Shown here: positions 10,002 to 21,300 of the stretch, in pieces
How positions within the stretch are numbered: the stretch's first letter is position 1
How the letters are laid out: each line of letters begins with the position of its first letter
Source: Obelidium mucronatum
Lineage: Eukaryota; Chytridiomycota; Chytridiomycetes; Chytridiales; Chytriomycetaceae
Direction of reading: 5' to 3'
DNA length: 64,000 nucleotides
Assembly: GCA_025765595.1 (NCBI GenBank)
Contig: JAIVFH010000069.1
Coordinates: forward strand, 62,001 to 126,000
Translations under genes and position numbers: made by a program
The notes under the pieces: generated by a model
The model's database searches: none
Seen by the model: the letters and a program-made list of their open reading frames with translations, nothing else
Told to the model about the DNA's origin: nothing

Positions 10002-13000
10002 ATGTCAGAACCCGAACAAGCAGCACCGCCGATGCCGACGCAGTGAGTGGCGCCGACCGAAAGAAAAATGCAAAAACTAAACTTACTTCTTTCTTTCTTT
10101 TTGTCTCCCGCCGCGCGCAGCCCGGTCCTCGTTCCGTCGCCGACGCTTCCGCCGCAGAGCGTCGACGGCGTTCCGCTTCCGCTTCCGGCGCCTTCCGCGT
10201 CCGCGTCCGCGCCGCCGCCGCCGGCGGAAGAGCCAAGCGGGCACGGCCAGCAGAGCCAAAGCCAGCAGCAGCAAACACAGCAAAGCCAACAGCAACTGCC
10301 GCGTCTCGCGCCGCTGTCGCCGCAGCTGCCGATTCCGCAGGGAATGGCTCAGCAGCAGCAGCAGCAGCAGTTCAGACTGCCGCAGCCACAGGCTCAAACT
10401 TACCAACAGCCTCAGCCGCAAATACACCACCAACCACAACCACCTCCACCACCACAGCAACAGCAACAGCAACAACAGCAGCAGGAAGGGTCGCGATCGC
10501 TTAACGTCAAAGACGCACTGACCTACTTGGATCAGGTGAAGGCCCAGTTCGCAAACCAACCAGACGTGTACAACAGATTCCTGGATATCATGAAGGACTT
10601 CAAGTCGCAAGCGTGCGTTTCCTTTTTTTCTTCCTATTCTCCGAAAATACCGTGTGCTCAAAAAATGCGACTTTTTTTATTCCAGAATCGACACGCCAGG
10701 CGTAATTGATCGCGTCTCGAATTTGTTTCGTGGCCATCCATCCCTCGTCACTGGCTTCAACACGTTTCTGCCCCCTGGATACCGCATTGAAGCAACTTCC
10801 AACCCCCTCGAACCATTTCGTGTTATTAATCCGAATGATGGTCCCAGAAACTTTGGTGCTCCTGTAAAACCTGTCGCGCTTCCTCCGGCTTCTTCTTCTT
10901 CATCAACTGCTCTTTCTCTTGCTCCTTCTTCTTCGGTTGGTCCTGGGAGTAGACATGCTTCTATTCCGCCGGCTCCTGCTCATACTTTGTCTCCCAACGT
11001 TCCTCATTACAGGTTTGGTTTTTTTTTTCGCGCCGAAGGCGAGATCCTGCCGCCGTAGGCGGGTTTCTTACCGCCGTAGGCGGTTCTTTTACCGCCGTAG
11101 GCGGTTGTCTTACCGCCGAAGGCGGTCGTCTTACCGCCGAAGGCGGTGTGTGTTTGGTATAGGTTTTACTTCCAAACTTAACTCCAAACTCAATGTGTAC
11201 TAAACATCTCTTTTCGAAAAAACAGCGTGGGACCACCAATACCCCCACAACAACACCAACAAAGCGGACCACCCCTGCCACAATACTATGCATCGCATCA
11301 AGTTCAACCCGGACCTGGCTTTCAAACTCAGCGTGACCATCCACAAATTCCAACTCATTCTTCACTTCCTCAGCCATATCCTGCACCAGTAGCAGTTGGA
11401 GTTGCTCAGCAGCAGCCACCACCGCCTCCGCAACCTCCAGTTGATCTTGCGGGTGCAGCTAAAAAGACACCGGTTGAGTTTAGTCAGGCCTATTAGTTAT
11501 GTCAACAAGATCAAGGTAGTGTTCCTTTCACTCTTTTCTTTTGGGATTATATGACGCTTATACATGACAATTATCAGAACCGCTTTGCAAATGATCCCGA
11601 CACGTACAAACAATTCTTGGAGATTCTTCAAACGTACCAAAAAGAAAGCAAACCAATCCAAGACGTTTATGCCCAAGTTCAGATTTTGTTCAAGAGTGCT
11701 CCGGACCTGTTGGATGAATTCAGGCACTTTTTGCCAGAAGTTAATTCAGTCATTAATAACAACAACAAAGGTTTTTGGTTTTTCCTTTTAACTTTTATTT
11801 ATACTTAATTAACATAATTTTTTAAAAAAAAAAAAAAGCTCAAGCGGCGAATCAAGGTCCTCCAAGAGGCCCTCCAATCGGTAACTGGGTTGGACCTGAT
11901 GCCCGTCGAGTATCAGCAACAAATATCCCAGCGCCGCCACCCGCACAACCGAAAAAAGCGGCGGGAAAGAGACCCGGAGTGTTCAGTGGACCACAACCAG
12001 GATACCCACAGCAACCTGGTGGCCAACCTTCCGGTGGTGCTGCTGCTCATGTCCCTATGGGAGGCGTGAATCAGCAACCTGCAGCAACAGCAGCAGCAGC
12101 GCAACCACCAAAGAAGCGAAAGTATGAAACCACTCGTGGCAGTACCAATGCTGCGAATCCGGCTATTGGTGGTTACGTTCAGGGCGGGCCTCTTGCCTCT
12201 GGTCCTGGAACAAGTGCATCTGCATTCCCAGGGGATACTGGTGTCCAAAACAATGCGTATGCAGCATCGTCGGCGGCGGCCACTGGTGGAAGTGCGCAAC
12301 TTCAGCTTCCACCACCTGGTCCCAACGGCAATGTGGAAGAGCTGGAATGGATTGATCGATGCAAGCGGTCGATTGGGAACAAGGCAACATACAATGAATT
12401 CCTGAAAGTGTTGAATCTTTTCAGCAATGAGATTATTGACTCCAAGACATTGGTGGAGCGGGTGGAGCCGTTTTTGGCAAAGAGTCCGGATTTGTTTCAG
12501 TGGTTTAAAAAGTTTGTAAAGTATGAGGAGGAGCAGATTGTTTGTGAGTATTTTTTGTTTTATTTTATATATTTTTTTGGCGTTTCTTTTTTCTGACTGT
12601 TTTTAACTTTTGGTCCATTGTGTGTAGATAATTATCCGGCACAGAGAGCTGAAATTGATCCCCGTAGTTGTCGTAAAAGTGGACACAGTTATCGCCAGCT
12701 TCCTGAAAACGTGAGCCTTTCAACGGTTTTTAAGCCTCTTTTGCTAACTCTTTTTTTTGGACAGTATCCTCGCTCTCAATGCTCTGGTCGAGATGACCTA
12801 TGTCGCGAAGTCTTGAACGATGATTGGATCTCCCAACCAGAATACGTTTCCGAAACCGGATTCATTGCCCACAAAAAGACAATCTACGAAGAAGCTCTGC
12901 ACAAGTGTGAAGAAGAGAGATATGAATTTGACATGAACATTGAAGCCAACTTGCACACGATTTCTCTGCTTGAACCGATTTACCGAAGAATTCAGGCCAT

Positions 13001-15408
13001 GACACCTGAAGAGAGGAGTCGGTTCAAGTTGCCTGTGGGATTGGGAGGTAAAAAAAAAAAGTGTTTTTGTTTTTTTTTTATAGGTATTGACGTGTTTTTT
13101 TTTTGGATTAGGCTCGTCAAAGACAATCTATCAACGCGTTATTAAAAAGATTTACGATACGGATAAGGGAATGGAAGTTATTGAGGCGTTGCATAATAAT
13201 CCAAGTGTTGCTGTTCCAGTTGTGTTGAAGAGATTGAAGCAGAAGGATGAAGAATGGAAACGATGCCAGGTGAGATTGTCATCTTGAAAAAAAATTTAAA
13301 GGCTTTCACTTAACTGAATGCTGGTTCGTTTTTTTTTTTTTATTTTGCTGCAGCGCGATTGGAATAAAGTCTGGCGAGAAGTAGATTCGAAAAACTACCA
13401 CAAGGCGCTCGACCACCAAGGAATCAACTTCAAAACAACAGACCGAAAGCAACTAAGCATCAAATCACTCACATCTGAAATCGAGAACCTGTACCGAGAG
13501 CAGCAAGACCGGAAACGCAACAACCAAGTAACAGCGCACTATGGGTTCCACAGCACGAACCCGTCTTGCAGCGGTGTACTAACGTCGAATGCGTATTCGC
13601 GGCATCAAATGGATTTCGTGTTTGGGGAGTCGACGATGGTGTTTCGGGATGCGAGGAAGTTGGTGTTGATGCAGGTGGGTGTGACTGGAGCTATTAGTCA
13701 GAATGAGGAGGAACGGATTGGAGAGTTTTTGAGCAACTTTTTGAAGAGGTTCTTTTATTTGGATGGAGTCTCTGGGTTGGAGAATGGGGTTGTGCCGGAT
13801 GAGGAAAGTGGTGGGGTTGGGGAAGAGGACGATGTTGTTGTTTCTGGGAAGGAAGAGGGCAATGGTGGTGCTGCTGCAGCTGGTGGTGGTGGTGGTAAAT
13901 CTGGACAGACTTTGAGACGAGAAGTGTTGTTGAAGCAGGCTGCTGCGGCTGGGAATGCTGGCTCTTCCAATGGGATGGATATTGATTCCATGAGTGATGG
14001 GGGTGATAGTGTGAGTGGGAAAGTGACAACAAATCATGTACGACCGGTTCAAAAGAGGGAGTATTATCCCGTTTTTTGCAAATACCACGTTTTATGTCTT
14101 TTTCCGATTGTATGAGGTTTGAAGTGTTTTTTTGTGGTGAGTTTGGATGTTTGTAAACTGACTTGATTTTTTTTTTTGATGTAGATTCTGTGTTCGCGTT
14201 TGAGAAAGATGAAGGAACTTTCGGATCAATTTCAAAAAGACCCTCCTCACCACACCAGCACTCTGAACCCCATTGCTGTAAGCCTTGGTATCCAAAGTCC
14301 CGACTCCCTTGAGACTGTCCAACCCAAAGGAAAAGACCGCTACACTGATTTCATCCGTGCAGTCCACGACCTGTTCGACTCCAAGATTGAAAACACAGAA
14401 TTTGAAGACCGTCTACGAGGCCTTTTTGGAACCTCCGCGTACCTGAGCTACACCATTGATAAACTGGTACAATTGATTGTAAAGCAGATCCAGAGCATCA
14501 TTTCGGACCCCGTGTGCTTGGACTTGGTTGAGTTGTACATACGAGACCGGAATAAACCCGTGAGTAGTTCGAGACAGGAATCAGTGTATCGGTTGAATGC
14601 GGAGCGGGTTGTGGAAGATGATGCTTTGTATCGATTGGAATATGTATGTTTCAAAACAAAATCTTTGTGCTTTTTTGTGTGTTGGAGGGGAGGTAGTTCC
14701 TAATGTTGTGACGGGTTTTTTTTTCTAGCATGTGACTCCTCGGGTTTTGACGTTTCAACTGATCAACAAGGACGATCCAGTCATTCATGAAGGATCTTCG
14801 GTAGAAGAAAAGTGGTCTGTGTATGTAGACCAATTCATTCAACTATCGTCATCCTCTTCTGCCACTGGAACCACTGGCGGTGGAATCCATCTCCTGCGTC
14901 GCAACAACAAGGCGGTAAAGGTTCTTGACCCTTCCTGAACCTGTACAAGGAACCGAACCCTTTTTGCGTCGCAACTTGCCGCAGCAAGTTCCGTTGGGGC
15001 CGTTGACGGGGGATATTGTGGAGATGCGGTCTGGATTGGAACTTAAAATCTGTTTGAACACGTACAAGATGTTTTTTGTGGAAGATACAGAGGATTATTT
15101 TGCGCGGCGTCGGAGTGGTGGTGGAGTTGGTGGTAATGTTCGCGGTGGTGGTGGTGCGGCTCGTAGTGTGGCGACTGATGCTGTGAGTAAGAAGAGGAGG
15201 ATTGGGATGGAGTAAAGCTGGGCGGGAGAAGGGAAATCTTGTGAGGTTGAACAAGTTCCAGGCTTGGATGGAACAGAGGATGGAGGGGATTTCAAAAGAT
15301 GAAGCAGAGTGGGTTCTGGTGGATAAGGCTATCGCTGTGAAGGGCGATGATGAAGTAGCAGGGGCGCAGCAGCCGGTTGATGGGGATGGGGATGTTGAAA
15401 TGAAGTGA
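10002..15408 (+). CDS. SIN3: SIN3 transcriptional corepressor scaffold
   Basis: Scaffold of the Sin3-Rpd3 histone deacetylase complex. Start ATG 10002-10004 ([13 protein letters not shown]), then about a dozen exons. Visible domains in order: Q/P-rich N-terminus; PAH1 ([17 protein letters not shown]...; 10500-10790); PAH2 ([21 protein letters not shown]; 11470-11750); PAH3 ([19 protein letters not shown]; 12350-12540); HDAC-interaction domain ([30 protein letters not shown]; 12650-13120); and Sin3 C-terminal region ([15 protein letters not shown]; about 14070-15400). Introns at 10043-10120, 10613-10685, 11013-11225, 11516-11577 and 11771-11838 among others. The conserved frame breaks at about 11494 (extra T), 14076 (T6 run), 14925 and 15200, so the locus contains at least four apparent indels although the protein is expected to be functional. 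The 213-bp third intron carries a palindrome array, listed separately. Confidence 0.93.
11030..11147. repeat. 21-bp-period array of GC-rich palindromes inside SIN3 intron 3
   Basis: Six tandem copies of a 15-bp perfect or near-perfect palindrome ACCGCC-GWA-GGCGGT: a degenerate first copy at 11030-11044 ending GCGAG, then 11050-11063, 11070-11084, 11091-11105, 11112-11126 and 11133-11147. The last four are exactly 21 bp apart with 6-bp T/C-rich spacers. Centre is GTA in some copies and GAA in others. Each unit can form a 6-bp GC stem with a 3-nt loop, in DNA or RNA. The only other copies I see in the window are in an intron at 62604-62638. Confidence 0.85.
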
Positions 15409-15838
15409 ATGAAAAGCACTTTTGTCTTTGTTGGTTTTGGAATCCCTTTTTTATTAAAGCAATCTTGATTCACCTTTCATTTTCTGGGTTTTTGTGTTAC
15501 TCAAAAAAAAAAAAACTGTTCAAATTCTCACTGCAGGAAGCTTATCAATACCCAAGTACATTAAAAACAAAGAATTTTACACACAGGAATGATTTCAGTT
15601 GTCGTCACTTTGATCGTTCTCTTGTCAGCGGCATTTTCGACCAGGAGCTTTTCGAAATTCGATTGCGGAGGGCTTTTGTCCTTGCAGCCTTGCGCGTCCG
15701 GATTGCTGTTGATTGCCTAAGTTCTTGGACGGCTGCAAGTAGCGCGGCGCGATGCTCAATCTCTTGTCTGATCTCTTGTTGGCGATACTGATGCCATAGG
15801 ATGAACCAAAACATGTTATCCATCTCGTCGTTTTTTAT
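15409..15838. other. Intergenic region between convergent SIN3 and syntaxin-5
   Basis: The 3' flanks of two convergent genes. A 72-codon minus-strand open frame starts 16 bp past the syntaxin stop, but nothing supports translation. Confidence 0.4.
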
Positions 15839-17186
15839 TTAGCTAATAACAACAAACAACATGAAAAAGACCACCAGAATCCCAAAAACTTGAATCATGA
15901 GCCACCGATTCCCTTGCAACCGTTCCAAAAATTTAGCCAACTCATTATGAGCATTGGTAACATTGACTTCCGTGTCCATCACATTCACATCGATCCTCTG
16001 CACCATTTCCCTCTGTTGCGACAAAATCTGGGTAAACTGGCTGTAAATCTGGCCGAGTTCAGCGATGGTGGATTCAATGGATTCAATGGCTTGGCCCCGG
16101 GATTCAATGTATTCCATTGTTGCTGCATTGTTTCCTTGAACCAATTGCTGCTGCTGCATACTACTGCCGCCCATATCAATGACAGAATCCCCGCGATGAT
16201 GTTCTGAAGCGGCAGACCCACGGTTTCGAATACCATCTTCCAAAGCGCCGTCAAAAGAGTTATTTTGGAGTTTCCGTTCGGGATTGTAAAGTGGCGATGA
16301 GTAATTTGTTGTAGATCCTGGGTTGAAGAGAGAGGAGGAAGTTGATTCACCTGCGAATAAAGGGCTTGCAGAGGATTGCGGGATACCAAAGAGCGGCTGT
16401 TGGTGTTGTTGAGACTGATTGGGGTGGCGGAGCGAAAGGGGTTGATTGGGGAGGTGTTGGAACGCCTTGGATGTTGTACCCCGATGCAGATGCTGTTGCT
16501 GCCGCAGGTGAAGATGAGGCCTGGTTGAATGAATATTGATCCCGCCTGTTTTTCTGGTCCTTCATGTTTTGCGTGCGTAACTCGAGGATAGATTTGAATT
16601 CGTTTGACGTGGAAGCGAGTTTTGTTTGGAGGGATGTAATCACATTGGAGGAGTGTTCTTGGATTTGTTTTGACGCTTGAGGAGGGCCGCTGCTGTTGAG
16701 AGATTGGGCCATGTTGCGTTGGTGTTGTTGCAGGAGTGAGATGTGGCGGTTGACGCTGGTGATGTCCTGTTTGATCCCGAGCACCAGGTCGTTGATTTCA
16801 TTCGGTCGATCGTCGAATAGAGTCTTCTTTTTCGCGAGACGAGTCAAGGAGTGTAGTTTGGCTGAGTTTGGCAATTTGTTAGTATTTTTAGAGTATTGCG
16901 TTGGGTACCGGAGAGAGGGGTATGATAAGTGTGGCTGCAACTATCCAGTATCATCAGCTAAGTCAAAGTACATGTATGTCGGGACAGAGAAACAGTGGTG
17001 CTTGCAGTGGACTAACCCATCGTGGCATTTATCTCTCTGGCGAATTTGGGAGGCAGCTTTGGCAAACTCGGACTTATTTGGCACTGCCGTCTGAGAAAGA
17101 AGTCTTGCCGAGGCAGTAACATTGTTCCGTTGCGATAGCGAATCGGCACAGGCGTGGAATTCTGATGTTCGGTCCTTCAACGTCAT
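15839..17186 (-). CDS. SED5: Syntaxin-5 / Sed5-type t-SNARE
   Basis: Qa-SNARE for ER-Golgi vesicle fusion. Exon 1 (17186-17017) encodes M-T-L-K-D-R-T-S-E-F-H-A-C and KSEFAKAASQI, the typical Sed5 N-terminus with its Sly1-binding D-R-T motif. A 155-bp intron (16862-17016) follows. Exon 2 encodes LAKKKTLFDDRPNEI, LQTKLASTSNEFKSILE, a Q-rich linker, the SNARE helix (QAIESIESTIAELGQIYSQF...) and a C-terminal membrane anchor (MIQVFGILVVFFMLFVVIS) ending at 15839. Two one-base breaks are apparent: one in exon 1 near 17045 (restoring the conserved I-A-R-E-I-N-A-T-M) and one in the low-complexity linker at about 16390-16500. Both hit a conserved housekeeping protein, so they are probably sequence errors. 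Confidence 0.93.
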
Positions 17187-17355
17187 TTTGAATTTCAACA
17201 CAAAAATTTCACAACATAACTTCTCGATTATTGTGATGGGATAATTAAACATCCCTTTCGTTCACTTTTTATTTAGGTTGCAAGCGAAGCCCAGTTGCCA
17301 ATCATCCACACACAAAGAAAACAAACATCCATGTACGCACTATGATACTAAGTAT

Positions 17356-17989
17356 TTATTGGCTGTAGGTCCAGACGCTGTGAGTTTCCAAAAAAAGAGT
17401 GAATTAGTCCATCGATATTCTGAGCCAGTGAACACAAAAGCCTTACCTCTTCAAGAGACCGTCTTGGGTAGCAAGGCGGTTGATGGAGTCATCAGCCTCA
17501 CCAAGTCCACGGACGAATCCGGAAAGGGCGTAAGCCTTGGTGGATCCAGTAAGACGTCCAGCGGCATCGACTTCAGCAATGTTGATTTGGACGGAAGCGT
17601 GGTCCTTGGCGGTGATGAGACGGCCAGTGGCGGAGCACTTTCTTGGAATGTACAAGTCAACGATCTAAAAACGTCGAAGGCAACTGATTAGACATCCTTC
17701 GTTTGGTTGCTGGGTGAATATCAATTTCGGGTATCATGTGTCCACTGCCATCACAGAATCCTTCGTCCTGTTTTTGCATCATCCTCCTCCTTCAGCTTAC
17801 TGAATGAATTTTGACAACAGATTTATAATTGATCGATAGGATTCTGAAGTCCACAGTGCTGTCGCATCCACAGTGTATTGTTCCAGAAAATCAAGCTGCA
17901 GCACATAACAATCGGGAACACAAGCAGATGCATGATATAGATAACGGCAGAATAGATCGTCAACTCACTTCACCCTTGTCGTTCTCCAT
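17356..17989 (-). CDS. RPS21: 40S ribosomal protein S21 (eS21)
   Basis: Three exons give an 86-residue eS21. Exon 1 (17989-17969) is 21 bp and encodes only MENDKGE, ending in a GTGAGT donor. A 304-bp intron follows. Exon 2 (17664-17447) encodes [31 protein letters not shown] and [20 protein letters not shown]. Exon 3 (17377-17356), after a 69-bp intron, is 22 bp and encodes the tail VWTYSQ and the stop. Length and sequence match the family throughout, with no frame break. The plus-strand open frame over the same bases is an antisense shadow. Confidence 0.95.
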
Positions 17990-18352
17990 TTCTAAGAAAG
18001 AAAGACAGATGAGTTAGTGTTCAAGATATCAATGATCACACTGAGAATGGAGGCAGCCGAGCAGCAACAACAACGACTCCAAATCCAGATCTTCTTTCTC
18101 TAGCCGCAGAGTACTCCGTTCGTGCATCGGTGCTGGCTTCAGAGATGCGACCCCAGCTTGATGGCATCTCTCCCACTCCTCCCTCCACCCATCCCCACGA
18201 CGCCCAGCCATCGCATCCCGCATCGCTTCGTCCGCCTTGTTTCTGTCTACTCTTTGATGCTGCTGCTCGGTGTTTCAGTCCCGTCCGATGGGTTGTTGTG
18301 GCAGTGGCAGGCGGCAGCGACTCACTTGATTAAAGCAAAGAGAAAATCGAAC
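17990..18352. other. Divergent promoter region RPS21 / CTF18
   Basis: About 360 bp between two divergent genes; no other feature seen. Confidence 0.4.
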
Positions 18353-21300
18353 ATGTACCCAACAAAGTGCCAACTAAGTCCGGACAAGCGCTCGATGGAC
18401 TGCGACAACAACGACTTTGACGCCGATGCGCTCGATGCGCTCAGAGAAAGTGAGAGGGACGAGGAGAGAGAGAAGCTGCGCGTGGACGAGGACAAGACGC
18501 GCCGTGGGTGCTCTTCTGTTGACAGTCAACAATCATCTAACAGCAAAACACAGACATATTCACTGAAAAGTACGCTTCAAACACGCGCGGCTTCAATCCA
18601 GTCGTGACGCATACGCAAACTGTCTTTTCGTCATCGCCTCCTGCCTTCTCCTCCCCTCTGTCCGGACCAAGTGCTGCAACGCAAAACCTGTGCGTTCCCT
18701 CGAATTGGGAGTTGAAGACATTGACAAAGACCGTTTCTACTCCGTCAAAACTTAAGCTCAGTAAACCAGTGGATCTGGACAGCAGCGACGACGATGACGA
18801 TGATAAACCAGAGTATAAGTTTCCTGCCTGGATGAATATGGACGACAAAACCATTCCGCAGAAGCCCAGCACCATTCAAGAGTCACAAGTTTCTTCAGCG
18901 TTTGATTTCAATGAATCGGACTCTGAAAAGGATGATGAGGCAGAAGAAGACAAGGAAAACAACGCGACTGGCGAGTCCTTCACCAAACTGACGTCTAAAA
19001 ACGCTGATGCATCCGAATCTAACGCGTCAGCAATGCGAAGGAGACTCGAAGAAGCAATGGAAATGGAAATGTTTGGGAGTGGTGTGAAACCCAAGACACA
19101 TACATCCCCTTTAGACATTCCGCCGCATGAAGAAAACGACGAAGAAGACGATGGTGGGCTCTTTAGTGATAGCGACGTGGATGAGAACATCTTGAAGCCT
19201 TGGGAGAACCAACAAACAATCGTGACGGACCCCAGCATAATTGGAGTCAAAAGGAAAATGCTGATGGACAAGAAATCAGCCAGAGGTATTGTGGTATTCA
19301 GCAGTGATGATGACGAAAAAGTCACCGAATCTGTGGCGAAACGGAAGTTTAAGCCAAAAATCAGTCTGAGTGACAGTGAATCCGATTCAAACGATGGAAA
19401 AGGGTTTGGTGATGATGACGACGATGTCACGCAAAGACCTATCGCCAAAATCGGGGAAACCGGTTTCTACGGACAAGTTCGAGTGTCGGACAAGGAAATG
19501 GGTTTAGAACCTCAACGTCAAACCAATGCACCACCGATTCCACGGCCTAGATCACCAATAACAGAGTACGACGAAGATGGAGAACCCATATTTCATTACC
19601 CTGATTCCAGCGACGACGACGAACGTGAAGGAGACACCAACATGAATATTGACGACAACAGGGATCCGAACTCGCCTTCTCATCGATCTCATCCCCTGCA
19701 CCGCCAGCAACAACAACCAAATCGCCAACAGCGGCGACAGCGGGGTGAAGACGACGACCCAACGAAACCGCGCGACTTTTCACGGGACCAACCCCGCTCG
19801 AAACCGCTCTCTCCACTTCCAACTGGAGGACGTAAAAAAGCGCCCTCCAAAGCAGAAATAGAAGCCAAACGGTACAAGGAGCTAATGATTATCGCGCAAC
19901 AAATGAAACGCGAGATTGAAGCGCGGAAAGTAGGTGTCTGTGATGGAGTGAAAGGAGAAGAGGATGGAGGAGACTTGTTTGGTCGTCGTGGCAATGATGG
20001 TGATGAGTATGAAAGGACATTGACTGGAGGACATTTTAACTTTTTGTTGATGCCAACGGATGGACGGAGTTGGAGAACGGCTGTGGATTCGAAAGGTCGG
20101 AGGTTGTATTTCCCGTATAAAAAGAAGAGCGAAATTTTGGCGTTGCAAGGAGTAAGAAGGGGTGCGAATGGGGAATTCGATGGGCGTGGTGTTGGTGGTG
20201 GAGTTAGAAAGATGGACTTGCTTGGTGAGAGTATTCATGTCTTGTTGAGGAAACTAGAGGAGGAAATATCTAAAAAAGCAGATGAAGAGGAAGCAAGGCG
20301 GTTGATTTTTGAAAGAATGGGGAGTCAAGAAGGGAGGGAAATGTTGGGTGAAGATCAAGATGAAGAAATGGGCAACGCGTCCGCAACTGCCGATGCTGGA
20401 GATGGCAAATTATGGGTGGACAAGTATGCTCCACGAATGTATATTGATTTAGTGGGAGACGAAAGAATCAACCGTGAAGTTCTGACATGGGTGAAGCAAT
20501 GGGATCATTGCGTTTTCAAGAAACCCATCAAAAAGAGTCAGACAAACCAATCGGAATGGCAGAGGGTACCTTTTTATTTATTTATTTTTACGACTTCTTG
20601 TTGACAACTCATATCCTTTTACAAGCCTGTTGACGCCTATAATCGACCAGAAAAGAAGGTTAGCTATTTTGTCTTTCGTCATTTTTATTTTATGACTCAA
20701 CTCTTTCTTTCGCTTTTATGTAGATTCTTCTGCTTTCAGGACCGGCTGGTTTGGGAAAGACGACTTTGGCTCATATTGTCGGACGGCATTCTGGATACAA
20801 TGTTATTGAAATCAATGCAAGGTGTTTTGACTCGCCATGAAAAAAATACCGTTCAAGGTTTAACATTTTCTGACGCATCTTGAAAACAGTGATGACCGAA
20901 CTGGAGAATCTCTAAGGAATAAGCTTATTGGAGCGATTGAATCTCAATCCTTGAATAGTAGGAAACCAAACTTGATTATCATTGATGAAATCGATGGTGC
21001 GAGTGCGACTGGTGGAGAAACGGTAATTCTTTTTCTTGCCCATAGCAGAGGGGTTCCAGCATTGACATTTCATTTCAAAGAGTTTCATGCAACTATTGGT
21101 GGATTTGGCTAATGGCGAGCTGAAGAAGGGTGGCGCAGCAAGTAAAGAAAAAGATGGCGAACCGGCAGAGAAGAATGGTGATAAATACTTTGTTCCTTTA
21201 ATTTCTTAACTTTTCATTCTTACAGCCAAGAAGGACAAATCAAAGACTCGAGTGCTACTGCGGCCGATTATTTGTATTTGTAATGACCAGTTAAGCTTAT

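Noticed and set aside
15605..15823. 72-codon minus-strand frame 16 bp past the syntaxin-5 stop
   Set aside because: No room for its own promoter, no known family and no conserved feature; probably 3' UTR of the syntaxin gene.
17278..17691. Plus-strand open frame over RPS21
   Set aside because: Antisense shadow of the conserved RPS21 exons.
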